Source: Serpula lacrymans var. lacrymans S7.9
Taxonomy: Eukaryota > Basidiomycota > Agaricomycetes > Boletales > Serpulaceae
NCBI RefSeq assembly: GCF_000218685.1
Contig: NW_006763290.1
Coordinates: 5,668,908-5,732,907, forward strand
Direction: 5' to 3'
Length of the DNA stretch: 64,000 nt
Shown here: in pieces, positions 14,258 through 25,737 of the stretch
Layout of the letters: every line of letters starts with the position of its first letter
Position numbering within the stretch: position 1 is the stretch's first letter
The notes under the pieces: generated by a model
What the model saw: only the letters and a program-made list of their open reading frames with translations
Told to the model about the DNA's origin: nothing
Databases searched by the model: none
Made by a program: the position numbers and the translations under genes

Positions 14258-16490
14258 CTATCCTCCTTGACCCATACCCAACGTAACTATCACATAAACA
14301 TTAGCTACCACAATTATTAACCATATCCCATACCCTAAACCAATCATTATCTTCCCACTACTAAAATCGACAAATTCGCCTTCACCAGTTGCTCTCCCAG
14401 GCTCTGTATCAATCTCCACAGCAGCTGAGCCACGATCTATGGCTTCCTGATCTCTTGTAACAATACCACTGACTACGTCAAGTGGCGAAGATGTGACGTT
14501 CGATTCAGGGGTCGGTTTGCGAACGCTCATGTATCGCTTTGACGAAGTGAGATAGATAAGTGGGAACGTGACGAACGGAAGGACGATGGAGAGGACGACC
14601 TGAGATGCGACAAGGAGGGTGTTGATGCCTGTGGGACCCACAGCGACAGCGACGATTATTGAGGGGATGAGTCCAAGTAAACGAGTGAGAAGCCGTCGAA
14701 TGACTGGCTGTTGTGCGAGCGAGAATAAGGAAGGATTGAACTTATGAGCTGATTGTAACACGATGCATACTGGACTTACTGAGACTTTCCAGCGGAGAAA
14801 CCCTTCTGAAACGCTCTGTCCCGCCACAGTTGCGACGATAGAAGCGCTCTGACCTGCTGCCAATAAGGCTAAGGCGAATAGCAATGCAGCGGCTGCGTGG
14901 ATAACAACATTGATTTACTACGACATAAATTAAAGCGTACAATTACTCACGTTTTCCAATAGTGTTCTTGATCAAAGTATGTGCATCAAACAAGCTTGCT
15001 GGAGATTCTGAACCATACTCTCCAGATTGATAGTAGAAAACGGCACTAGCAAGAACAAGAATTCTAGCGAAACGCCTGCAATTAGCATAGGATGCAATGG
15101 AGCCTGAAATTTGAGGGCCTACAAAGAGTTGATGATAACCGCAAATCCCAGAAGACTGGATACAACGTCCACAATACCGTGGTATAAGTGCGCTCTAACA
15201 AATGCCAATTCGTTGTTATCTCTATCGGCGTGAGTCTTATGCGTGGCGATAGTATCAGAATGGGAAATGTAAAAAAGCCCTATAATGTAGCTCCTTGTCG
15301 ATTGGATCAAGCGACCGAACAGCGAATGTCTTGCATGTGAAGTGTCGGTACCTTCCTGATAAGCATAACTACTTGAAGCCATAGAAGGAAAGCTTTTCAA
15401 AGGGGTGGAAGATATCCGATCTTGAGTTGCGAGATGGGAACCAAGGAAGAGGCTATGTGGCATGACTGTTGCCCCTAAGATACCGACAGCTGTGACACAA
15501 ATCTCAGCATACTGCAAATACCATGAATAAATGGCCTGGTAATAGAGCTTACAGGTGTAAAGGCCGCCGCTAGCAAATATTTCCTTGGAAGGGACGAAAC
15601 CATCAAAGGCTGCTCCCCAATTCACCTGGATTTTGGCTATAATGACAGCCATACAGATGAGGACAGCAAGAACCTGGTACAAACTATTTAGCTCTCTATA
15701 TGCGTAAGTTGTCAACTTTTCCCTCACTAAGGCAGCGATTATTAACTCGAACAATCTTACTGGTCTACCACGAAGGGGGTTACCCAAAGAAAGGAGGACG
15801 AGAACATCGGATGCTGTCAATAAAACACCAGCCCAGAGCGGTAGTGCGGGAAAGAGCAGACATAGTGCAATGGCTGAACCAAGTAGCTCTGCCAGGTCGG
15901 TACTGATGATGGCGATCTCTGACAATGCATATAGGGAGTAAAGCGCAAACCAGCGCCATAAGCGCGTGTGACGTGGACGACTGTGCAGAAGAAGGCGACA
16001 ATGACTTGCAAGATCTAAATATCCAAAATATATCAATGGCCAGAAGTCATCTCATTCTGGGGGAATCGTTACCTAGTCCAGTAACGCAACCAAGCCTACT
16101 GGCTAGCACCTAAGTCGAACGATAACACATGGATGTAAGACGTTGCTGTGAACCATGGACAGTTATAACAGAGGAACATACCTGCAGAAAAGCTGCAAAG
16201 AGACCAGAAATCAGAACAATGAATAGCAACTTGTAGCCATACTGAGAGCCAGCCTGTAGATCGACTCCCCAGTTTCCTCTTAGTACAGTTCTGATGAGCC
16301 GTGACCATACCAAGATATGATAGGATACAACTCACGGATCGAAATATGCTACCGCACACACAGTTCCAACACCAGTATGGGTTTTGGCATGGTGAAACAC
16401 AGTCCAAGCGGCGTCGTGGAGCCTTTCTGTCCAATGTTTGCGAACAGAATCGGCCTTTTGCTCATGTATTTGTGGAGAGAAAAGGGACAT
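14258..16490 (-). CDS. Nramp-family divalent metal transporter (SMF-like)
   Basis: Proton-coupled importer of Mn2+/Fe2+ in the plasma membrane or endomembranes. The start at 16490 (MSLFSPQIHEQKADSVRKHW) leads into VFHHAKTHTGVGTVCAVAYFDP. An intron splits the TM1 metal-binding motif DPGN between P and G, giving NWGVDLQAGSQYG. Later: LASHCRLLLHSRP, SEIAIISTDLAELLGSAIAL, and the TM6 motif GATVMPHSLFLGSHLATQD, so both the D-P-G-N and M-P-H metal-site motifs are intact. The C-terminal half holds LLFALALLAAGQSASIVATV, AGQSVSEGFLRWK and VLSIVLPFVTFPLIYLTSS. It ends at 14258 after a last TM segment. About nine exons, and 11-12 TM segments are expected. Function (Mn versus Fe) cannot be decided from sequence alone. 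Confidence 0.93.
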
Positions 16491-17334
16491 TGGGGACGTG
16501 GTGGTAGTCCGGGTTCAAGCTAAACATAGAGGAAATAGGACGAAAGGACTGATGAACCCAGAGCAATGGGCGAGGGGACGAAACGTTGGTACCATTCTTT
16601 GGTTCACGTACCATTTCATCATTTCATCATATTTCCTCTTCCGCTTAGCCACTCATATTCAATCCATATCGTCATCAGAGCGCCCCCTCATTTTACACAC
16701 AATTCACACCAAAACATAAACATACATACAAAAAGATGAGACAGCAGCTCTCTCCAATTACAATTGCAAGCCTTGCTGTGCTATGTTATGCATTTTCGAC
16801 ATATGTCAGTCCTTCACGCTTCAAGCCGAACCGTGCTCAGCTGCTAGGCTGCTAGGCGATCTATCGCACACCAAGCGCCTTCCGTACCGAAACTGCGGGA
16901 CCCAATTGTAATAATTATTTCTCAGCCTCGGAAGCCCATCGGAATCGAATCCATAGATATTTTGGCCAGGCAATTACGAATATTACAAGTATACGTACCG
17001 CATACAGTTAACCGAACTACAATAATTTTACCTAGTTTTTTCATGATCACAGACAAAGGAAAACATCATTCACAAACACTTTGCATGGGGTCGGATGGGT
17101 CGGATGGGTGGCATAGAAAGCTTTTCGAATAAGATCGTTATGTAGGGGGCAAGGTATATACCATTGGTAGCGCTCAAGGCGTTGGCAGAGTCGGACAGCA
17201 AAATTCATATCGTGTGTCTTCTCAATCGACGAGATCCACAGTTCCGGTGAATTACGTTCTTTGGTAGGGAGGCATGGAAATTTGGGCGCGCCATAAGTCA
17301 TCGCACCTTCTCAAACGCAGTCGATGGTCTTGAC
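16491..17334. other. Intergenic; possible short ORFs only
   Basis: Upstream of the Nramp start, a + frame at 16736 encodes MRQQLSPITIASLAVLCYAF, signal-peptide-like but stopping after about 40 residues. A - frame (17047-17301) has no recognisable domain and could not be spliced in frame to the upstream gene; it probably lies in its 3' flank. Confidence 0.3.
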
Positions 17335-19389
17335 TTATCCCAGTTTGCGAACCTTGGAAGTAAAACCAGCAACAAACATCTTGACCATTCGACAAATCTT
17401 CCAAAACGCGTGTTGCCCTTTTTCATATTGCAGTTTCAAATCCAATCTACGAAACCGATCGATAACATGCCTTCTCGCAAACGCCGAGTGTGGCCTTGTC
17501 GCCCCATAAGCGGTTTCTGGAACAGTTGCGTCAATTTTAGCCAAGGCTTTGGCGCTTCCAATAGGTAGCCCGAGAGAACCCATAATCGCACGATTCGTAG
17601 CAGTCGACACTTCTCCTCGAAGATAAGGTCGTTCCAAGTGTGACGACGCTGTTCTCTTTTGCCTCGCGTGAAACCAGAGAGTGCAAGCTAGCCACTGCTT
17701 TTCGCATGCCGAGCACTTGGGAGTATAGCCGAAGTTATCACCATAACATGGAGGGAAAGGCGGGGCAGGAGCGTCATAGCCACCTGCATCGACTGCGACA
17801 ACATACTGCGAGACGGTGAGGGGAAGTGGGGAAGGCGTCCAGGCAGGTGTACTTGGTAATTCTGGGGTAGGAAGCGTGAGCATGAGAGATGGCCGCTCCG
17901 TGGTTAAAACTTCGGATACGTGAGTACTGTTATCACCTTCGGCTTGTCTACACATATTCAGTTTTGGAAAGCAGACAAATCAAACTAAAGACAACTAAAT
18001 GTGAGATAAACCTACTTCTTGAAAACCAGGCTATTGTTAGCCTGTACATGACGTTATATCAGTCATCACAGAAATAGGGGGAAAGTGCATACCGTGTGTA
18101 CCCTATCGAATACTGCTTCAAAACGGTGCGACCATGTAGGACATTCATCGTCACTGGTGTCGAGACTATCATATGAACTAGTCCTTGAGTGAATAGACAG
18201 CTTGCCGAAGTTTTCCGAACTCTCCAGAATTGGAGAAAGTTCGGTCGTATGGAAAGACAGTTGATCATCCTTTCAATGACCTATTAATAGACTACTGCTA
18301 TAGCAAAAAATGAGATTTACTTACAAAATCAGAGGGTCCAAAACATTTGTCGAAACCACCTGAGCAGAGTCGGGACAAGCTCCACTGAGCAGGCGAATAA
18401 CCGTGGGTTTGTTCCTTTTTGTCATAATTATTTGGGGCAGATAGTTTGCTGAGAGAAGGCTAAGATCCACGATAATTTGCATTAGTCACGGCTTATCTCT
18501 TTTCACTGCCAACGAACCTTGCGCATCATCATAATACGCCCTCTCGTCCTTCTCAAGCGATCCGTCCGGTCATCCTTGTAATTTCGAGAAGACGCATACA
18601 TCTATAATGCAATATTTTACTTCAGACCACACGCGCAAAGACAAGGACATGCTCACTACATTCTCCTAAATCATTATAATAAATTGATAAACGGATCTTG
18701 GTAGGAGATGGGCTCTCAGGGTACATACTTTCTCATGTGAACTAATCTCCGCCGAGGATGTAATTTTTCCCCCGGAAGAGCTAAACACCTGACGCGAATG
18801 CCATTGAAGTTCAAACCTTGACGGTGGAACACAGAACTTCGCACCTTGTTAGCAGAAGCAGAAGGTTTCTGTACTGGATGAATACGAATGCGGTGAGATT
18901 GAACACGGGGAAAATGACTGACCACAAAAGCACAGTCCATGCCCAAACTTTCTCGCGAGTGCATTATAGACAGCTGTTTACCCCCCCCAAGTCTGTCAAT
19001 AGAAAGTTACGAGAAAAGAATATACAAGCTGGAATGGGAACCTTTGAAGGAGATCTGGAACAAGAATTTCTAATCGTCCCACTTTGAGAGGAACCTTCAT
19101 GCGAACGCCTCGGCGAAATTCCTCGCATATAACTGGTATTCACAGAACTGCTGGATGGTGGGCGAGATTCTGTACGTTGACCAACTGCATCCACTCATAT
19201 AAGCCATTTAGAAAGGGAGAGAAGACGCGATTGGATCATGTGCGAACCTGGATAGACAGGAGGTTTCTGTGGTCTATACCTTGGATCGGGCCTTGAAGTG
19301 GGAACATCAAAAGACTACCATAATTTCAGCAAGACGAAACACAAGTCAGACATAGGAACGTTACTGAAACGTACAGGACTTGGATTCAT
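17335..19389 (-). CDS. Hypothetical Ser/Pro-rich multi-exon protein
   Basis: I do not recognise this gene. It was assembled from 11 exons that join in frame by GT-AG introns: MNPSP (15-nt first exon from ATG 19389), SFDVPTSRPDPRYRPQKPP, VDAVGQRTESRPPSSSS through SRSPSK, LSIMHSRESLGMDCAFV, KPSASANK, VFSSSGGKITSSAEISSHEK, MYASSRNYKDDRTDRLRRTR, PSLSKLSAPNN through FGPSDF, DDQLSFHTTELSPILES through FDRVHT, ANNSLVFK (26-nt exon), and a long last exon beginning QAEGDNSTHVSEV. The N-terminal half is disordered and rich in Ser, Pro and Arg. The last exon has KCSACEKQWLACTLW, a possible Cys cluster, and a basic end (RRHVIDRFRRLDLKLQYEKG). It is probably nuclear or signalling-related, but that is a guess. 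Reading-frame continuity over 11 exons supports a real gene. Confidence 0.6.
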
Positions 19390-20756
19390 AAATAAATTGA
19401 GGAACTGGCATGTTTGTTCCCACCGAGCCTTGAGCGTCATCGTTACACCCGATGCAGCAGCTTTATAGAGTCAGTAAAGGCTCGTATGTTCGCTTTTATC
19501 CTGGGATCGTTTGAGAGCTGGACCTCGATACCTAGTTACACACAATGTCCCGAATATATAAGCAAAGACTGCCTTGGGTTAACGTGTAGGTCCTGGGTGA
19601 GATAGAGTGAACGCCGTATGGAATTGAGGCAAATTTGTGCATGTTTGGTTTATAGGAATGTTTGAACAGTCTGGTCAGTCCTACGACTGAAACACAATCT
19701 CTGCAGCTGCAACACTGCATATGTCAAATAAAATTCGTTTCAACAAGCAAATCAACTCTTGAACACGAACGATAGTCTCATGATCATAAGATAGAGCAGC
19801 TTCAAGACTACATGTGCCAACAGAAATGACAAAATGAATTTGTTATTGCATAGAACTTACTACAAGAAACAAAATATAGACGAACTATACAATAAATAAT
19901 GTTTGTTCCAAAACTACGAGTCCGATGGGGAAGGTAGGCACGAGAGCACAAATCGAACTCAACTCTGAAGGAACGCTTCAGGCTAAGTAACCTGTTGATC
20001 TACTAGACTTCATGACGAAGCCTCGCAGCAGGCAACAAAACCGAGTTCATCTTCCACGAACGTAACAGGCCCCCATTGTGAGATTTCCTGAACGGTAAAG
20101 GGGGCCTTGACTTGGTTCATGGTACTAGAAGAATCCATTGGTCCGATAACATTCACGAAACAGCGTCATTAGAATGCACGAAGTGAAGAAAAAGCATTAA
20201 TAATCATCCGGTTTGGTCACGACAGATGAACAACGTTTGAAGAGCATCGCACATTGAAACACTAGCAATTGTCGATTGTTGCTTGACTAGTCGTCGAGAA
20301 TGAATCCATTCGTCAGCGTCTAAAAGCGAAAAAGCGCCTGTCTTTGGTCCATGAGCGTCAGACCCTTCACCGGAAGTTTTGGAAGGTGATATACTTGGAA
20401 AGAACTATACAGCTGCTTACAAATCGTTCGCACATTTACGCCTGTCCCGATTTGGCAACCTTAATGGTTTGGACTTTGGGACAACCTTCGAGATAAGTAC
20501 CATGGCACCATACCAGCAAGTAAACGAATGTTTTCATTTCCGTCCTGCACACATCAGATAATTGGTGTCGAGGGGGGGAGTACGGGCTTTACAGGGTTCT
20601 TTAGCAGGGTCCAATCTTAATTTGAGCGTTCCCTTGGAAAGTTGCTTGTATAGTATGACAGCCACTTCAGTGTCATCAGTATTACATCGCACTACATTAC
20701 CCATCAGCACGCTTGTTCCTAGTCTACTCAGATGAGATTGCTCCCGTCAGCCGGTC
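19390..20756. other. Intergenic, no gene seen
   Basis: 1.37 kb with only short unconvincing frames. A tRNA-like segment on the - strand near 19935-20025 (anticodon-like stem CTGAA/TTCAG) was considered and not accepted as a tRNA gene. Confidence 0.4.
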
Positions 20757-22512
20757 CTACAAAAGTGGTCTACCGTCCCGTTTGTATACTTTACCGCCCT
20801 TCATAACAAACTGGATGTTATCCGCGGACACCGCGCTTTCAAAGTCACTCTCAAAATTCCCCGAGGTCGCGATAATATCGCCAATGAAGCCTCTTGCCAC
20901 AGCCCCAAAAGGAACCTCGTTATCGCCAACAATCCTTGGGTCCTCCCTGAGATCGCGTACTTTGGCAAACCTAGCCTCTCCCTTGCGTCCTTCCCATTTC
21001 ATAGATCTGATGCACTCCCAGCCCCCCAGTGTCGCCCATTTCAAGACTTTTCTCCAATCAGCACCTAGCCTGTTCATTAAAACCAACTCCAAGGCATTCT
21101 CTCCGTGTGCAAAGACGCCAGTATCGCCACCGCATGCGATATTATCCATGCCACACGCGAGGGCAGCTTTGAACGACTGAACCGCGTGCTCCCAAGTCTC
21201 ACCATGCCCTTGTCCTAAGGTGAAGTAGGCCGCCAAAGTTGGACACCACTTTACACGCGACTGCGAACAGGTTCGGAGCGGTTCGTCGAGTGACTTATCA
21301 GTGTGATCAGGATCGTATGAGGCCATATCGTACCCGTGTTCGATGGAATCCACAGAGTGGCGTAGAAGTTCCGTGATAGTGTCCTTGTTAGTTGCATGTG
21401 CGGCAACCTTGACACCATATCGGTGGGCCGTATCTATCATCGTCTTCAGTTCGTCAGACGTGAACGTACAGATTGATTCTTTCCCCGCGGGTGACGACAC
21501 ATTGATCACTCTAGAACGAACACGGTAATCTTTACGAAAAAAAAATGATCGGATTCATCAGTATTAGAAACCGACTGAATATAGACTTAACAGCAGATAA
21601 TTACCTGCGTAAATCTGCATTTAATAAGTTATCATATGATAAACATGAGGGATTGATAGCTAGCTATTCACCTTAATCCAATCCGCGCCCGCACCAACCT
21701 GCCTGCGAACCACCTTCATACATTCGTCGCGTCCGTCCGCAGCCTCAGCGCCAGTGATACCTTCAATGCCTTCTCTGTTCACATGAATGACACTTTTAGG
21801 GCCTTTGTAAACGCGTCCCATGTCACACGGGGTTCCCCATATTATTGTATGTAAAAAGGTGTGTACGAATTGAGGAGATACCAACCGTAACTTCCAGTAG
21901 AAACGATAGCCCTCGTGGCACAAAAATACCTCGGTCCGGGGATGAGAGCACCAGGATTGGAGAGGCACTTGCGAAGTGCGATATCAGCCTCACCCGCGCC
22001 TTCTGTGCCTAAGTCCCTATGCACGAGATGTCTACGGTTAGGGGATGGTTCGCGCTGCCTCCCGAGTAGAACATACCTTACGGCAGTGAACCCTGCCATG
22101 AGCGTCCTTTTTGCATGTTGCGTTGCCCTAACAGTGCGCTCCACAACATGCTCCTTGGTGAGCTGATCCTCCCAAGAAGTCTCGGAATATGGGTGCAAGA
22201 AGACTGCGGAGAATGAAGTACAAATGTGCAAAGGTAGTGACGAGATTGACAATTTATGCAATGTAGATACTTACAGTGAACATGTGTATCCACGAAACCG
22301 GGGAGTACCGTTAAATGTCTCAGATCTATAATTTGAGAGTCAGAGAAGTTTAGGCCATGAGTACTGCTAGAGAACGGTTGGACGTCGAGAATGATGCCAG
22401 AATCTTCGCTAACGGTGATAACTCGGTTCTCCAATAACTCTAGGGTGTACGAATCAAACAGCTTTCCTGCGATGATCTTCAAAACATTTGGTTCTGTATT
22501 CTGCAGCTGCAT
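20757..22512 (-). CDS. Metal-dependent amidohydrolase
   Basis: Enzyme of the amidohydrolase superfamily (imidazolonepropionase / Xaa-Pro dipeptidase-like), hydrolysing C-N bonds with one or two metals in a TIM barrel. The ATG at 22512 gives MQLQNTEPNVLKIIAGKLFD, the N-terminal beta domain. The metal motif HxH is in LPGFVDTHVH. Next come TAVRDLGTEGAG, the lysine of GADWIK, His in VKVAAHATN and SIEHGYD, and the catalytic Asp region ACGGDTGVFAHGEN. The end GFIGDIIATSG through FVMKGGKVYKRDG is typical. A 10-nt exon (21605-21614) links WIK to DYRVRSR. All expected metal ligands are visible, so it should be active. Substrate unknown. The first ATG could be preceded by a further exon. Confidence 0.9.
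21605..21614 (-). other. 10-nt microexon of the amidohydrolase
   Basis: On the - strand ATGCAG is followed by ATTTACGCAG and then GTAATT. Joined to WIK on one side and AT-TAC-CGT on the other it gives WIK-IYAD-YRVRS, matching the family pattern after the catalytic lysine. Confidence 0.8.
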
Positions 22513-22962
22513 GAGGCAGACCGGTCCAGAGAACAACCTGAGGGCAAAACAGGTGTCGATGTCAGTCTAAGCAAGACGCACGAACAAAAGTGACGGAACG
22601 ACAAGATAAGTCGGCTCAGGTTGCTCAGGTCAGTGGGAATTAAACGGTCCGGTCCGGGGGACCGCTTTCTCCGGTCACCATAGCTCGACAAAGTCATAAC
22701 TTCTGCGATCTGCAAACGACACTAAACGATTCATGAGTTGATGAAGGTGAGTTACAATGAGCGCATGGATTCGCTGATCGACTTAGATACTACAGTATCG
22801 TAAAACGAGTAGATAGAAATACCTAAGTTATGCCAAATGAGTGTAGCCAGCCACACAGAAACCATGCAAGCTAATCATACAAATGTACAATGTGTCCCCA
22901 TCGTCCCTACCCCTACAAAAATATTGTCATTTCAAGAAAGATAAGTCGAAGTATGGGTGTGT
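22513..22962. other. Intergenic, no gene seen
   Basis: 450 bp upstream of the amidohydrolase start and downstream of the next gene. It holds the amidohydrolase promoter; no motif is distinctive. Confidence 0.35.
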
Positions 22963-24775
22963 TCAAGTAGACGCCTTCATCGCCCTCAATTGCCCAATCA
23001 CATCATCGACGTTGGCATGTCTCAGACTATTTCGTCCATCCATGAAATTCCAAAAACGAGAGGGTTTGCTGACTTTAACATCAACTTGGACGCTCGCACT
23101 TGTTGGTGGCGGTGAAAATGGTGCAGGTGAATCAGCTGCAACATCTGCAGCAGACGCCTCCTCCACCACAGGGTCGCATTCTAGAATACCAGTGGCGGAG
23201 AGGTCTTGGTAGTCCACACCGAAGAAGTTTGCCAGTTTTTCAGCGCGACGCCGGCGTGCCTTGAACGTGTTTGCTGAATCTGACCCATCTGCAGTCGCCG
23301 GTCGACGGGGTAGAGGCCCTACGGTGGGGAACGGCCTAGGCGTACTATGCGTTGGTCTTGGAGGGGCAGGAGGATGAGGTGAAGAGCCTTGCTTTGCCAT
23401 ATGACTATCACCCTGATCACTATGCGGCTGGACTGTTACGTCTGCCAGCTGCGAAGTGATAGTCTTATCGCTGACAGCGGGCACATCTGATGAAGGTTCA
23501 AGCGGAAGATCATGAGAAAATGCACTAGACGGTGGCAGTTGACATTCTTGACTGGGTGCAATAGGCGTATCGGGATTTTCGATATTCCCTGCTTGCGCAG
23601 TATCACGCATTCGTCGTTCGGGACCTGCACGAGTACCCTAAGCAAATGTCCATAGATAAGATATTAACAAACGTGACATGTGCCTGAAGAGAGAAAGGAC
23701 GAACTTGTATAGCTTCACGTGAGCTTTTATCGCCCAGTAACTTCGATTTGTCGCCCAGATTGTTATGCTTCTCGGGTAGCTCCGACTGAGCTTTCATCTG
23801 CTCCTCCTTACTTGCTCGTAGTGATTTACTCCTCTTTAAATATTGACTGTTTTCGCTAGTCGTGTGAGAGTACGAGGGCAAAGGCTTAGCCGGTGCAAGC
23901 AAAGAAACGTCAAGGCTCTTTCGTCGCTCGTGCATAGTAGCGGGCCTCGCGCGTGGTAGTTTTATAGCATTGGGAGACCTGCCGACACTGGGTAATATGA
24001 CCAGTTCTGGTGGAATATCCTCGCCCAGATGACGGGCTAGCTTTGCCAACCTAGCTCGCTGAAGTTGCTCTTGACTCTTAGGTATCGGACCCCCTAACTC
24101 GTCATCCCACGACTGCTCGCTCCTTTCCGACGCGATGGGGGAAACGATAGAGGACAGGGGACTGATTTTCGTGGCTCTGTACGATGTGGGTGATGTTAAG
24201 GCAGATGGACGAGACGATGGGAGGGATCTCTCTAGGGAGTCTGCTTGTGCTGTGCTTGATCTGGCTGAGACACGGAGTGAAGGCTGTTTTACTAGCCGCT
24301 TTCCCCCTCGATGAGTAGCGAATGATGGATCTGGAGCTACGCGTGTGATACCATGTGCAGAAGCGCTTCCCTCACCCAACTTCTCCTGATCTGTCCGTGC
24401 ATGATTTGCAAACCCAAGATCACTAAACACTTGACTGAGCTTCCGAGTTTTCTTCGCCTTTTCCTTCGGTCTAAACTGAGAGGGGGATGGCATAGTAGAA
24501 TTTCTCGTGTGGCCGAAACTCATGTCGAGATGTAGAGATGGTGGGAGGGCTGGGATACCTGTATGAGCGATCAGAGTGCCATCTGACGACCCTGAAGCTG
24601 TTGAAGGCCTTGACGAGTGATGGTTTAACGAACCGTCAAGACTCCTTTTGCTACGCTTGTCCTTTGAAGTCATGGTAAGATTTGAAGGTGTCTCTGGAGT
24701 CGATGTTGGCGAGGCAAGCTGAATAATGAGAGAAAGACGGGGTTCATGTTTAGCTCTCGTTTCTCTCGGGACCAT
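22963..24775 (-). CDS. Ser-rich disordered protein with RRRRAEKLANFFGV motif
   Basis: I do not recognise a named family. Two exons joined by intron 23638-23704 (EAIQ to GTRAGPERR). The first exon is a low-complexity Ser/Pro/Arg protein (SKDKRSKRSLDGSLNHHSSR, LSQVFSDLGFANHARTDQE) with many potential phosphosites. The second has a Pro-rich stretch and a compact C-terminal block RRRRAEKLANFFGVDYQDL, followed by a tail with VSKPSRFWNFMDGRNSLRHA and VDDVIGQLRAM. The AEKLANFFGV block looks like a conserved docking or dimer element. The start may be 24775 or the internal ATG at 24673 (MTSKDKRSK). About 580 residues. Confidence 0.7.
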
Positions 24776-25737
24776 TAGCGAATGGGAGACAGCAACCGAA
24801 CCACCGTGGTTTGAATGGCTCGACCAATGTTTTCCAATAAAACTGAGTCAGATAATGTGCACGATAGTGGGAAGGTTGTAAGATCGCGGCTTGGATACCA
24901 CTACCGAGTACTGCGTCGCTGAGGGAATAGAACGAAGGAGGTCAGCAACGAAGAAGAGCTCGGAGATCGCGTGATCATAGTACCAGTGAATTCGTTTGAC
25001 AGTCCAGCGCTACACCAATGAGGTTATGAGACAATACCGTGTAACTGGGAAGCGCCTCTCCTTTACTTGTATGAGCGAGACAATTATGGGTCAAGTGTGA
25101 GAGGACTGCGGTGGTCAAGGTGCTCGATGCGATAAAAACATGGACTGGCGTACTGAAACAGAGCAAAAGCGTGACCTATGCAGGTCCCACACAATTCCAA
25201 GGGGAAATGCATGGCGAGTCGTGTGGCCTTTTGATTTTTCCTGTCAAGCAACTGTCTCAGGAACACCATACACTCGCGCACTTGACAACCAATTGCCTTC
25301 ACGACACCTGCCAATTTAGGTGAATTGCGGCGCTACATTTCTCACTCAGCTCATCCTGTGCTCTGACATAACCTGACAGGGGCGAAACGTTTAGTGAAAG
25401 CCGATATTGTCGACGCATACCAAGTGGATGAGAGCGACACGATGTTATTGCGTGTAAGAAAATGATGAAATGATTACAGATAGGTCTGGCATGCAATACA
25501 AAACAGAAAATATGGCACTATGTTAACAAGATAAGTACTAGTAAACTATGGACGGGCGATGCAATGAATAGAAGAAAAAACATGGCAATGCTAAAGATGA
25601 TGAGATGTACAGAAATGGGGAACATATTGCGGGAGTAACAAGAATGTATACAACAAGTGTTCAAGCAGAATTTTTTAGATACTTTACAGAGAGTGAGAAA
25701 GGGGGGTACTTGTCCATCAGGCTCGCTTTAAAATAGC
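24776..25737. other. Intergenic, no gene seen
   Basis: About 960 bp between two - strand genes; only short frames without recognisable protein features. It should contain the promoter of the Ser-rich gene and the 3' flank of the F-box gene. Confidence 0.4.

Noticed and set aside
19935..20025. tRNA-like segment on the - strand (anticodon-like stem CTGAA/TTCAG with a 7-nt loop, GTTCGA box)
   Set aside because: The T-arm cannot form a 5-bp stem, the loop lacks U33, and no acceptor stem pairs. At most a decayed tRNA-derived repeat.
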